Position numbers and translations under genes: made by a program. A stretch of 64,000 bases of DNA from Erythrobacter sp. JK5 (GTDB lineage Bacteria > Pseudomonadota > Alphaproteobacteria > Sphingomonadales > Sphingomonadaceae): assembly GCF_018205975.1 (NCBI RefSeq), contig NZ_CP073577.1:3276458-3340457 (forward strand), read 5' to 3'. This document shows, one piece after another, positions 8,401-16,781 of the stretch. Under the pieces are notes generated by a model. That model ran no database searches. It saw only the letters and a program-made list of their open reading frames with translations, and was not told the origin of the DNA. Numbering within the stretch: position 1 is the first letter of the stretch; each line of letters begins with the position of its first letter.

Positions 8401-9528
8401 CTATTCGACCTTGAAGACATAGACCGGGCCGAGATCGACCGCCTGGACGCTCCCTCCGAAGAACAGCGAGAGTTCCGCGCCCCCGGCACCGTAGCTGCGT
8501 GGCGCCTTGGTCGTGATCTTCACCAGTTGCCAGGTGTCGCCGATCTTGAACCGGTTGGAGGCGAAGGATTCGAATGGCGGCGCAGTCCCCTGAATGCGCG
8601 AGGCGGCGATCGCCTTGCCATCGGCGTTGGCGCTGCTGATGGTGCGCGCAGCGATCGCGACCACCAGGTCATCGCCCTCCTCGATCGCCTGGTTGATAGG
8701 CACGGTTGCGGAAAGACCGGTCAATTCGGTGCCATCCTGCGCGACTTCGAACCGGGTTGCCTTCATCATCCAGATTTCGGGTTCGTCGCGATTGGCGTAG
8801 CTGCCAGCCGAGCCACCGAACTTCCAGCTGCCCTGGCCGGGATCGTTGATCAGCGTGCCGGTGCCTGCGAGCCCTTCGGGCATCTCGACCTCGGCTGTCT
8901 GGACTCGCGCCGCCGCCACCTGCACCGGGCCCTGGTCGGCGATCTTCGCCGCGCCGCTGACCACAATCGCCTGGCCGATCTCGATGATCTGTCGCGTGCG
9001 CCCGAACTGCACCGCGACGATCCCGTCCTTGCTGCGCAATTTCTGTTCGGCGGTGGCGGTCACTTCGTACCAGGCCCAATCCTTGCCGATCGAAAGCGTC
9101 TGTTCGCCGAAACCCGGGTAGGGCGCGACATTGCGCTGGAAGCGCAGCCGCAGCACGCCGTTCCCGTCGTCGCTGTCGGCCTCGACCGTGCGCGCGTAGA
9201 ATCCGACGGTCACGGTATCGCCGCGATCGACATCCTCGACCAGTGGAATGTTGGCTCCGGCTGTGTAGATGAACTCGGCGGCACGCGTCACCGCGAAACG
9301 CCGCGCTGCGCCCCCGCCGGGAATGCTGTCATCGACAACCGCGCTGGCTTCGAGGTCCGCGCCGTAGCTTTGCCAGTCGATGCGCGATGGATCGTTGACG
9401 AGATCGCCCGGCAATTGCGCGTCGAGCGCCGCCAGCGCGTCCTTGTCCTGCGCGATACCCGGTGCGGCGGCAACCGCAGCAATCACCAGAGCGCCCGCTG
9501 CCCAGGCCGCCTTCAAGCGCGTGTTCAT
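8401..9528 (-). CDS. Secreted two-domain carbohydrate-binding-like protein
   Basis: A 375-residue protein with a signal peptide (about 1-26, ending GIAQD) and two similar beta-rich halves. Each half begins with a NDP-containing segment (LVNDPSRIDWQSYG near residue 43, LINDPGQGSWKFGG near 235) and includes a WYEV/WQLVKI strand, the pattern of CBM4/9-like jelly-roll modules. No catalytic motif is seen. It lies between the halogenase and the amidohydrolase on the same strand, in the beta-glucan locus, so polysaccharide binding is inferred. A LacI-type palindrome lies upstream. Confidence 0.6.
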   Translation of the reverse strand: MNTRLKAAWAAGALVIAAVAAAPGIAQDKDALAALDAQLPGDLVNDPSRIDWQSYGADLEASAVVDDSIPGGGAARRFAVTRAAEFIYTAGANIPLVEDVDRGDTVTVGFYARTVEADSDDGNGVLRLRFQRNVAPYPGFGEQTLSIGKDWAWYEVTATAEQKLRSKDGIVAVQFGRTRQIIEIGQAIVVSGAAKIADQGPVQVAAARVQTAEVEMPEGLAGTGTLINDPGQGSWKFGGSAGSYANRDEPEIWMMKATRFEVAQDGTELTGLSATVPINQAIEEGDDLVVAIAARTISSANADGKAIAASRIQGTAPPFESFASNRFKIGDTWQLVKITTKAPRSYGAGGAELSLFFGGSVQAVDLGPVYVFKVE

Positions 9529-9577
9529 TCCTCAACCCTCTCCAAAGATTGTTTGCTGCCGTAGCGATCGCCAACTT

Positions 9578-9593
9578 GTGAGAACGCTAACAG
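9578..9593. promoter_or_regulatory. Candidate LacI-family operator
   Basis: GTGAGAACGCTAACAG matches the half-site pattern of the other two operators in this locus (TTGWGAAC-GYTCWCAA) at about 13 of 16 positions, with the central CG typical of LacI-family sites. It lies between the halogenase and the gene for the carbohydrate-binding-like protein, where it could control the latter. Confidence 0.45.
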
Positions 9594-9629
9594 CAAATTT
9601 TGCATCGCTCAATCGCCCGGCGCCTTTGG

Positions 9630-11141
9630 TCAGGCTGCCTTTGCCGGGCAATAGCGCGCGAGGTAATCGCCATGGCCCGGCATGTGCTGGACCAGGAAGC
9701 GGATCGATTGCTCCATCTCGTCGATTTCCTTGCGGGTCTTGGCGTTGATGAGCGAATCCGCCATCGGGTTGTGCGCCGCCATGCTGATGCCCTGGCCCAT
9801 CATGACTGCGGCCCAGCTGGTCTCGGTGAACAGCTCGTCCTCCTCGCGGAAGATCTGGCCGTTTCCTTTGAACACCTCGACCTTCTCGGTCAGCGTATCC
9901 GGCACCTGCATTGTCCGCACGTAGTTCCAGAAGTCGGAATCGTCGCGCGAAGTCGCGTTGTAGTGCAGGATCAGGAAGTCGCGAATGCGGGCGTATTCGC
10001 GACCGGTCAGGCGGTTGAACGTATCCTGCTGGGCCTGCGTGACCCCTTCGAGCGAAAGCAGCGAAAGCAGCTTGTCGATCCCGGTGTTGATGAGATGGAT
10101 CGAGGTCGATTCGAGCGGCTCCATGAACCCGGCGGCGAGACCTAGCGCGACCACGTTCCGATTCCAGAATTTCTTGCGCCTCCCGGTGACGAACCGCAGG
10201 AAATTGGGGTCGGCCTGCGGCTTGCCCGCGATGTTGCCGACCAGGATGTCGTGCGCCTCGTCGTCCTCCATGAACTCGCTGCAATAGACGTGGCCGTTGC
10301 CGTTGCGGTGCTGCAGCGGAACTTGCCATTGCCATCCGGCCCGATGCGCGGTGGCGCGGGTGAAGGGCGGGGGCGGGCTGCCGTCTTCGCGCAGGCAGGG
10401 GAGAGCGACCGCGCGGTTGCAGGGCAGCCAGCGGGTCCAGTCCTCGTAGCCGGTTTCCAGCGCCTGTTCGATCAGCAGCCCGCGAAAGCCCGAGCAATCG
10501 ATGAACAGATCGCCGGCCATGATCGTGCCGTCCTCAAGCTCGACCGAGGCGACGTTGCCGCTTTCACCCTCGAGCTGGACGTCGGCAATGCGCCCTTCGC
10601 GGCGGACGACACCGCGCGCCTCGGCGTATTTGCGCAGGAACGCGGCGTAGCGACCGGCGTCGAGATGATAGGCGTAATTGACCGGGGGCAGGTCTTCGCG
10701 CTGGTAATCCTGCGTCCGCGCGAACTTGCCGAAATAGGCGGCCATGGTTTCGAGGTTGAAAACCTGGATCGGGCGATTGTCTCCGCCCTTGGCGAGCTTG
10801 TGCCAGATATGGTGGAACCCGATCCCGCCGATCGGATAGCCATAGGCCCCGAACGGGTGGATGTAGCTGTCGCCAACCTTGCCCCAGTTTTCGAACTGGA
10901 TGCCGAGCTTGAACGACCCGCCGACTTCGGCGAGCATTTCGCTCTCGTCGATTTCGAGCAGCTGGTTGAATTCGACGAACGGCGGAATCGTCGCCTCGCC
11001 GACGCCGACCGTGCCGATCGCTTCCGATTCGATCAGCGTTATGCCCAACTCGTTGCCGGTCTTGAGCCGCGACAGCGCTGCGGCCGCCATCCAGCCTGCA
11101 GTCCCGCCACCGACGATAATTATCTGTTGTATTGTCATCAT
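9630..11141 (-). CDS. Flavin-dependent (tryptophan-type) halogenase
   Basis: A 503-residue protein with the FAD-binding GGGTAG at residues 11-16, the conserved Lys78 in GGSFKLG (equivalent to the catalytic Lys of PrnA), the halogenase signature WQWQVP at 270-275 and the conserved Glu344 in EPLESTSIHL. All hallmarks for hypohalous acid formation are intact. Family knowledge: such halogenases sit beside TonB-dependent receptors and LacI regulators in sphingomonads, caulobacters and xanthomonads; their natural substrates are mostly unknown. A second ATG follows the first directly, and GAGGAA lies just upstream. It is divergent from the beta-glucan receptor across a shared control region. Confidence 0.9.
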   Translation of the reverse strand: MMTIQQIIIVGGGTAGWMAAAALSRLKTGNELGITLIESEAIGTVGVGEATIPPFVEFNQLLEIDESEMLAEVGGSFKLGIQFENWGKVGDSYIHPFGAYGYPIGGIGFHHIWHKLAKGGDNRPIQVFNLETMAAYFGKFARTQDYQREDLPPVNYAYHLDAGRYAAFLRKYAEARGVVRREGRIADVQLEGESGNVASVELEDGTIMAGDLFIDCSGFRGLLIEQALETGYEDWTRWLPCNRAVALPCLREDGSPPPPFTRATAHRAGWQWQVPLQHRNGNGHVYCSEFMEDDEAHDILVGNIAGKPQADPNFLRFVTGRRKKFWNRNVVALGLAAGFMEPLESTSIHLINTGIDKLLSLLSLEGVTQAQQDTFNRLTGREYARIRDFLILHYNATSRDDSDFWNYVRTMQVPDTLTEKVEVFKGNGQIFREEDELFTETSWAAVMMGQGISMAAHNPMADSLINAKTRKEIDEMEQSIRFLVQHMPGHGDYLARYCPAKAA

Positions 11142-11216
11142 TTCCTCTGTCCGGCCGCGCCCACACCGGTGCCCGGTCGGGGCGCAGGTGTGACCTCAAG
11201 TCCTCGCTCGCGACCA

Positions 11217-11239
11217 TGCAATATGTCGAATATATTGCA
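11217..11239. promoter_or_regulatory. Inverted repeat in the halogenase/receptor control region
   Basis: TGCAATAT (11217-11224) and ATATTGCA (11232-11239) form a perfect 8-7-8 inverted repeat, AT-rich against a GC-rich background. It lies 5 bp from the LacI-type palindrome and may be the site of a second regulator. The binding protein is not identifiable here. Confidence 0.4.
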
Positions 11240-11243
11240 AGTC

Positions 11244-11259
11244 TTGTGAACGCTCACAA
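11244..11259. promoter_or_regulatory. LacI-family operator
   Basis: TTGTGAACGCTCACAA is a near-perfect 16-bp palindrome that differs by one base from the idealised lac operator. It lies between the divergent halogenase and TonB-dependent receptor genes. The LacI-type regulator encoded at 15726 is the natural candidate to bind it. Confidence 0.65.
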
Positions 11260-11328
11260 TCTGCGCTACGCACCGCGATCAATGGACGGCAGATATGTCG
11301 CCACGGGGTTTGGGAGGTAAGAATTCAC

Positions 11329-14300
11329 ATGAACACCGCTCGTATTGCGCCAGCGCGGCGTCTGATTGCTCTGAGCACCGCTTCGGGTCTGGCGATGTCG
11401 GCGATGATCGCCGCACCGGCATTGGCTCAGGATACCGATACCGAGGATACTCCTGAGGAAATTGCGGAGGGTTCGTACGAGGGTGAGATCGTCGTAACCG
11501 GCGGCTTCCTCAAATCACTCGAAAACGCGCAGAACATCAAGCGCGATGCCGATACATTCGTGGACGCGGTGACCGCCGAAGACATCGGGGCACTGCCCGA
11601 TCGTTCGGTCGCCGAAACGCTGCAGCGCATCCCCGGCGTCAATATCGGCCGGTTCGAAAAGACCTCCGACCCCGACCGGTTCTCGGTCGAAGGGACCGGC
11701 GTCATCATCCGCGGTCTTCCCTTCGTTCGCTCCGAACTGAACGGTCGCGACATTTTCTCGGCGACGGGCGGGCGCGTGCTCAGCTTCAACGACGTGTCCC
11801 CCGAACTGCTCGGCCGGGTCGAAGTGTTCAAGAACGTGACGGCCGACATGGTCGAAGGCGGCATTGCCGGCACCGTGAACCTCGTCACCCGCAAGCCGCT
11901 CGACAGTCCGGGCACGCGGATCGCCGGAACGATAGAAGCCAATGTCGGCGATCTTGCCGAGGAATGGTCGCCGGGCTTCTCGATCCTGGGTTCGACCACC
12001 TTCGAAAGCGATACTGCGGGTTCGCTCGGCGTGCAGCTCGGTTACGCACGGTCGGAACTGGTGAGCCGGACCGACGCTTCGCAAGTGGCAGACCCCTGCT
12101 ACCGCGCTCCGTCGCTCGACGGTGCCTGTTTGCGGGCGCTGCAGGTCGCCGACGGCGGGTTTACCGGGGTCCAGAATTTCGATGCGTCCAACTTCCCGCC
12201 TGCGGGCGCGGTTGTCGTACCGAAGGGCGCGGGCGTGCGGACCACCGATCTCGAACGCGACCGCGAGGCGTGGTCGGCGGTGCTGCAATACGAAAGCCCC
12301 AATCGCGATCTGCTGCTGACGTTCGAGTGGCTGCGCGCCGAAACCTCGTTCTTCACCGATGAATCGGCGATCATTTCGCAGGTCAACGATGAAAACCTCT
12401 TCCCGGTGACCGCCGCCGGAAGCACGTGGGAATTCGACGCCAACGGCGTGTTCCAGCGCGGCGTGCTGTCGCAGCGCATCGGCGATGCCTATGCCAACCC
12501 GTTCGGCCGCGGCGGCATCCCGCTCGAAACCCTGCGGTTCCAGCGCGAGACCGAAGCCACCACCGAAGATTTCTCGTTCGACCTGGAGTGGAACGTCACC
12601 GACCGCCTGCGGCTCAATTTCGAAGCGCAGTCGATTAAGTCCGACCTGCGCCGCGATTCGATCATCGGCGCGATGAACGGCTGGGCCAATGTCAGCCTGG
12701 ATCTCAGCGGCGAGACGCCGCAGGTCGAGTTCCTCGCACCACCGGGCGCGCCCAGCGATTATTTCTCGTCTGGCGCAAACACCTATTACTGGTTCCTGCT
12801 CGACAGTCTCGAGAGCAATGACGGCGAGCTCGACAGCTATCGCCTGGATGCCGATTACGACATCAGCGACACCGGCTTCTTCCGCAGCGCGCGGTTCGGC
12901 GTCCGCTGGTCGGATCGTGAGCGGGTCACCCGCGACACCAACTTCAGCACCTGGGGCAACCTTTCGGCGCCGTGGGCCGGCCGTGCGGGCTGCGCCCCGT
13001 GGAACGCCGGGCCGGGATGTGCAGCAACCGGCGGTTTCCAGCCGGGCCGGTTCTTCACCGGCCTGCCGGGTCAGGAATTCGCCATCGCCGGCGGCGCCTA
13101 TGTCGACGAATTCCCAGGCTTCTCGCAGTTCCGCAATCCGTTCGGCGATAGCTTCCAGCGCGGCAATGCGCCGGTTCCGCTGCCCGGTGGCGCTGCCTTC
13201 TTCTACGGCAGCGACAACCTGCTCGACGATTACCTTGCCGGCACTACCATCGCGCAAGCCCGCGAGCTGAACCGGTTTTCGCAAACGCCGAACCCGTTCT
13301 TCGGCTATCAGGGGCGCTCTTTCACCGATCCGGTAACCGGCACAACTACGCAGTGCGATCCGTTCTGCCCGTCCGAAATCTCGGACGTGACCGAGAAGAC
13401 CAAGGCCGCCTATGGCCGCATCGACTTCGGCCATGATTTCGACAACGGCATGGCCCTCGAAGGCAATTTTGGCCTGCGCTACGTCGAAACGACGGTGCAG
13501 ACCGATGGCCTGCTCGGCTTCCCGACGCCGCAGTTCATCGACGATGGGCCGCAGGGCAATGGCGACGGCGTGCTGACCGTGGCCGAATTGCAGGCAGCGT
13601 GCGGCGTTCCCGCTCCGGGCATCACGCGCGGCTATTGCGACCTGTCGCCCGCCCGCCAAGCCGAGTTCGTCTCGGCCATCACCGGCGACCGTCTGGATAC
13701 GAGCGGCGAGATCACGTTCGATCACTGGCTGCCGAGCTTCAATGCGAAGCTGGATATCGGCAACGGAATGCTGTTCCGCGCTGCCGTTTCGAAAGGCATC
13801 ACGCGCCCTGACCTGGAATTGTTCCGCACGAGCGGTGCAATCGGAGACAATACCAATGCGCTGCTGTCGGGCGGGACGCTAGCAACCGGACCGCTGTTCG
13901 CGATCAACACCGGTAATCTCGGACTGCGTCCGGTCGAATCGTGGAATTACGATCTGTCGGTCGAGTGGTACTTCGACGATGTCGGTTCGCTGACGCTTTC
14001 GGGCTTCGTGAAGGATATCGAGGGCATCGTGAACACCTCGCTTCCCCTCGCCACGATCACCGGGGAGGCCGGAACCACAGCGGAAGTGGAGATCCGTCAG
14101 CCCGACAACAATTCCGGCGGAACGCTCAAGGGGTTCGAGGTCGGATACCAGCAGACCTACGACTTCCTGCCGGCCCCGCTCGATGGACTGGGCTTCGCCG
14201 GGACGTACACCTATGTCGATGGCGGGGCGTTCACCAACGCGAACCTCGACGTGAACCAGGGTCTGTTCTCGTCGCTGCAACCGCTTGCCGGGATTTCCGA

Positions 14301-14622
14301 ACACACGGTCAATGCGACGATCTTCTACGAGAAGGGCCCGCTGTCGATGCGCGCCGCGTACAACTGGCGGTCGGAATTCCTGATCACCCCGCGCGACGAC
14401 ATCTTCCCGTATTCGCCGATCTGGCAGGAAGATTCTGGACAACTCGACGCATCGATCTTCTTCTCGGTGACCGACTTCCTCAAGCTCGGGGTGCAGGGCG
14501 TAAACCTGCTCGACGAAGTGACGGTAACCTCGCAGGTGATCGACTTCGACGGGACGCGCATCACCCGTTCGGCGTTCCGCAACGACCGCCGATTTACCTT
14601 CCTCGCTCGCTTCGACTTCTAG
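11329..14622 (+). CDS. TonB-dependent receptor, probable beta-glucan uptake
   Basis: A 1097-residue receptor with a signal peptide (about 1-33, ending PALAQD), TonB box EIVVTGG near residue 54, a plug domain carrying SVAETLQRIPGVNI and VTADMVEGGIAGTVNLVTRKP, and a barrel ending in FTFLARFDF. The plug pattern is that of the large Caulobacter/sphingomonad receptor class (TIGR01782-like) used for oligosaccharides. Substrate is inferred from the GH16 and GH3 genes that follow on the same strand. GGGAGG lies upstream of the ATG. The upstream region holds a LacI-type operator, so induction by the sugar is likely. Confidence 0.92.
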   Translation: MNTARIAPARRLIALSTASGLAMSAMIAAPALAQDTDTEDTPEEIAEGSYEGEIVVTGGFLKSLENAQNIKRDADTFVDAVTAEDIGALPDRSVAETLQRIPGVNIGRFEKTSDPDRFSVEGTGVIIRGLPFVRSELNGRDIFSATGGRVLSFNDVSPELLGRVEVFKNVTADMVEGGIAGTVNLVTRKPLDSPGTRIAGTIEANVGDLAEEWSPGFSILGSTTFESDTAGSLGVQLGYARSELVSRTDASQVADPCYRAPSLDGACLRALQVADGGFTGVQNFDASNFPPAGAVVVPKGAGVRTTDLERDREAWSAVLQYESPNRDLLLTFEWLRAETSFFTDESAIISQVNDENLFPVTAAGSTWEFDANGVFQRGVLSQRIGDAYANPFGRGGIPLETLRFQRETEATTEDFSFDLEWNVTDRLRLNFEAQSIKSDLRRDSIIGAMNGWANVSLDLSGETPQVEFLAPPGAPSDYFSSGANTYYWFLLDSLESNDGELDSYRLDADYDISDTGFFRSARFGVRWSDRERVTRDTNFSTWGNLSAPWAGRAGCAPWNAGPGCAATGGFQPGRFFTGLPGQEFAIAGGAYVDEFPGFSQFRNPFGDSFQRGNAPVPLPGGAAFFYGSDNLLDDYLAGTTIAQARELNRFSQTPNPFFGYQGRSFTDPVTGTTTQCDPFCPSEISDVTEKTKAAYGRIDFGHDFDNGMALEGNFGLRYVETTVQTDGLLGFPTPQFIDDGPQGNGDGVLTVAELQAACGVPAPGITRGYCDLSPARQAEFVSAITGDRLDTSGEITFDHWLPSFNAKLDIGNGMLFRAAVSKGITRPDLELFRTSGAIGDNTNALLSGGTLATGPLFAINTGNLGLRPVESWNYDLSVEWYFDDVGSLTLSGFVKDIEGIVNTSLPLATITGEAGTTAEVEIRQPDNNSGGTLKGFEVGYQQTYDFLPAPLDGLGFAGTYTYVDGGAFTNANLDVNQGLFSSLQPLAGISEHTVNATIFYEKGPLSMRAAYNWRSEFLITPRDDIFPYSPIWQEDSGQLDASIFFSVTDFLKLGVQGVNLLDEVTVTSQVIDFDGTRITRSAFRNDRRFTFLARFDF

Positions 14623-14649
14623 GAGTCTGGAACCGGCGAACGAGTGCGG

Positions 14650-14681
14650 GAGGGGGCTCTGCTGGGGGGCAGGGCTCCCTC
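14650..14681 (+). terminator. Intercistronic hairpin between receptor and GH16 genes
   Basis: GAGGGGGCTCTGC (14650-14662) can pair with GCAGGGCTCCCTC (14669-14681) over a 6-nt loop, giving 13 pairs including two G-U. No T-run follows, so it is better read as an attenuating or mRNA-protecting hairpin than as a classical terminator. Confidence 0.45.
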
Positions 14682-14725
14682 TCTTGCAAGACAAGGGGCA
14701 ACGACACGGCGACGGGAGAAGGCAG

Positions 14726-15703
14726 ATGCGACGCTGCATGATTTCTGCGACCATGGCCTCGCTGGTGGCGATGGCGGCATGCAATGGCGAGGCCGTTGCC
14801 GAACCCGAGATCGTGGCACCGATCGATGCCCGGCCATGGCAATTGGTGTGGAACGATGAATTCGATGGCACCGCGCTCGATCGCAGCAAATGGGCGCCGG
14901 AAATTTCATGCTGGGGCGGCGGCAACGACGAGCGGCAGTGCTATACCGACCGGCCGGAAAACATCGCGGTAAAGGATGGATACCTGCTCTTGAAGGCCCG
15001 CAGGGAGCGCTTCACCGGCCCGGCCCGTCCGCCCGAGATCGCCGCCGAACCCAATCCGCAGATCACCCGCGAATACACATCCGGCAAGATCCGTACACGC
15101 GGACTGCACGCCTGGACATATGGTCGCATCGAAGTCAGGGCCCAGGTCCCGGCGGGTCAGGGCATGTGGCCGGCGGTGTGGATGATGCCTGCCGAAGACC
15201 ATTATGGCAGCTGGCCGCTGTCGGGCGAAATCGACATCCTCGAAGCGGTCAATATCGGCGCAGAATGCGAGGAATGCGAAGGCACAATCGGCGAAAACCG
15301 CACGGTGAGTGCACTGCACTTCGGGGATGCCTGGCCGCGAAACAGCCATGTCGACCGCAAGACGCCCTTGCCCGATCGCGCGTTGCCGTCCGACGCATTT
15401 CACGTCTACTCGGTCGAATGGGGTAAGGGCCTGATCCGGTTTCTGGTCGACGACCGGGTGCACTTCACCATCCCGCGCGAGCAGTGGTTCACCGGGTCGC
15501 CCAAGGCGAAGGGAAACCCCGATGCGCCGTTCGACCGTCCGTTCTACCTGATGGCCAATCTTGCGGTTGGCGGGAAGTGGCCCGAGGAAAGCAATGAAAA
15601 GGGGGTTGCGACTTCGTCCGTTCCCAACCAGTTCACGATCGACTGGATTCGCGTCTATCAGTGCAGCAATGATCCGGAGACCGGTCGGGAATGCATGAGG
15701 TGA
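14726..15703 (+). CDS. GH16 beta-glucanase lipoprotein (laminarinase-type)
   Basis: A 325-residue protein. The N-terminus is a lipoprotein signal with a lipobox-like AMAAC, so it is probably membrane anchored. The GH16 fold is marked by WNDEFDG near the start, GRIEVRAQVPAGQGMWPAVWM, and the catalytic ExDxxE motif in GEIDILE, followed by HVYSVEW and FYLMANLAVGG. Family knowledge: endo-cleavage of beta-1,3 or mixed beta-glucans with retention. ATG 14726 is chosen over an upstream ATG (14684) because a GGGAGAAGG ribosome site and the signal sequence follow this start. It lies between the receptor and the LacI regulator and probably belongs to their operon. Confidence 0.9.
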   Translation: MRRCMISATMASLVAMAACNGEAVAEPEIVAPIDARPWQLVWNDEFDGTALDRSKWAPEISCWGGGNDERQCYTDRPENIAVKDGYLLLKARRERFTGPARPPEIAAEPNPQITREYTSGKIRTRGLHAWTYGRIEVRAQVPAGQGMWPAVWMMPAEDHYGSWPLSGEIDILEAVNIGAECEECEGTIGENRTVSALHFGDAWPRNSHVDRKTPLPDRALPSDAFHVYSVEWGKGLIRFLVDDRVHFTIPREQWFTGSPKAKGNPDAPFDRPFYLMANLAVGGKWPEESNEKGVATSSVPNQFTIDWIRVYQCSNDPETGRECMR

Positions 15704-15725
15704 CCGCGACAGGGGCGGTGGAATT

Positions 15726-16781
15726 ATGGCCAGACGTCGAAACAGGGTAACCATCCGCGAGGTTGCGGACGATGCAGGCGTCTCGCTGCAAACCGTCAGT
15801 CGCGTCATCAACGATGAGCCGAATGTGCGCCCGCAAATGCGCGACCGGGTGCAGGCCTCGATCGACCGGCTCGGCTATGTCCCCTCGCTCGCCGCCCAGC
15901 GGATGAGCGGATCGCGCTCCTACATCATCCTTGCAATCAACGACCGCGAACGCACGCTGGCCGATTGGCGCGAGCGGCAGGGCACCGACTGGGTCGACCA
16001 GATGCTGCTCGGCGGCATGCTGACCTGTTCGAAACACGGCTATCGCATGATGGTGGAGCTGGTCGACACCCACAGCGACCATGTCGAACGCGAGCTGGGC
16101 GCTGCCATCGCTGCGCTCCAACCCGACGGGGTGATCCTGACCCCGCCGCATTCCGAGAACCTGCAGATCACCCGGCTGCTGGCCAGTCGCGGGATTCCGT
16201 TCGCGCGGATCGGATCGACCGAGGAAGGGCCGGGCATCCGCCTGACGATGGGCGACGAAGCGGCGGCCTACACGGCGACAGTGCGGCTGATCGAACTCGG
16301 TCACCGCCATATCGGCATGATTGCCGGGCCGCGCGAATACAGCCTCAGCGGATGGCGCATCGCGGGGTGGAAGCGCGCGCTGACCGAACACGGCCTCAAT
16401 GCCGAGGGGCTGAGCGAGCGCGGCGATTTCGGCTACGAATCGGGGACCCAGGCCACCCGCGCGCTGCTCGATCGCGACCCCGAATTGACCGCGATTATCG
16501 GCAGCAGCGACCAGATGACCCTGGCCGCGCTCGAAGTGGCGCGCGACCGCGGATTGCACGTGCCGCGCGACCTGTCGCTGATCTCGTTCGACAACACGCC
16601 GATCGTGCGCTTCTCGCAGCCGCCGCTGACCGCGATCGACCAGCCGATTGCCGAAACCGTGTCGACTGCGGTCGAACAGCTCATCGGATCCGACAAGTCG
16701 GCGGGACCGAGCAAGGTGATCGATGTCGAGGCGCAACTGGTCGAACGCGCGTCGACCGGCCCGGCCCCGAGAACGCATTGA
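15726..16781 (+). CDS. LacI-family transcriptional regulator
   Basis: A 351-residue regulator with an N-terminal helix-turn-helix and hinge (TIREVADDAGVSLQTVSRVIN, then LGYVPSLAAQRMSGS) and a periplasmic-binding-type sensor domain (DGVILTPPHSEN, HIGMIAGP, SDQMTLAALEVARDRG, LSLISFDNTP). It is embedded in the sugar locus, 22 bp after GH16, and its stop overlaps the start of the MFS carrier. It probably represses the locus through the 16-bp palindromes at 9578, 11244 and 18023 and is released by a beta-glucan oligosaccharide or glucose derivative; the inducer is inferred. Confidence 0.92.
   Translation: MARRRNRVTIREVADDAGVSLQTVSRVINDEPNVRPQMRDRVQASIDRLGYVPSLAAQRMSGSRSYIILAINDRERTLADWRERQGTDWVDQMLLGGMLTCSKHGYRMMVELVDTHSDHVERELGAAIAALQPDGVILTPPHSENLQITRLLASRGIPFARIGSTEEGPGIRLTMGDEAAAYTATVRLIELGHRHIGMIAGPREYSLSGWRIAGWKRALTEHGLNAEGLSERGDFGYESGTQATRALLDRDPELTAIIGSSDQMTLAALEVARDRGLHVPRDLSLISFDNTPIVRFSQPPLTAIDQPIAETVSTAVEQLIGSDKSAGPSKVIDVEAQLVERASTGPAPRTH

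Noticed and set aside
11515..13725. Open frame of 736 codons antisense to the second receptor
   Set aside because: It is an antisense shadow of the receptor gene.
14650..14681. Rho-independent terminator after the second receptor
   Set aside because: The stem is strong, but no T-run follows. It is kept only as an intercistronic hairpin.
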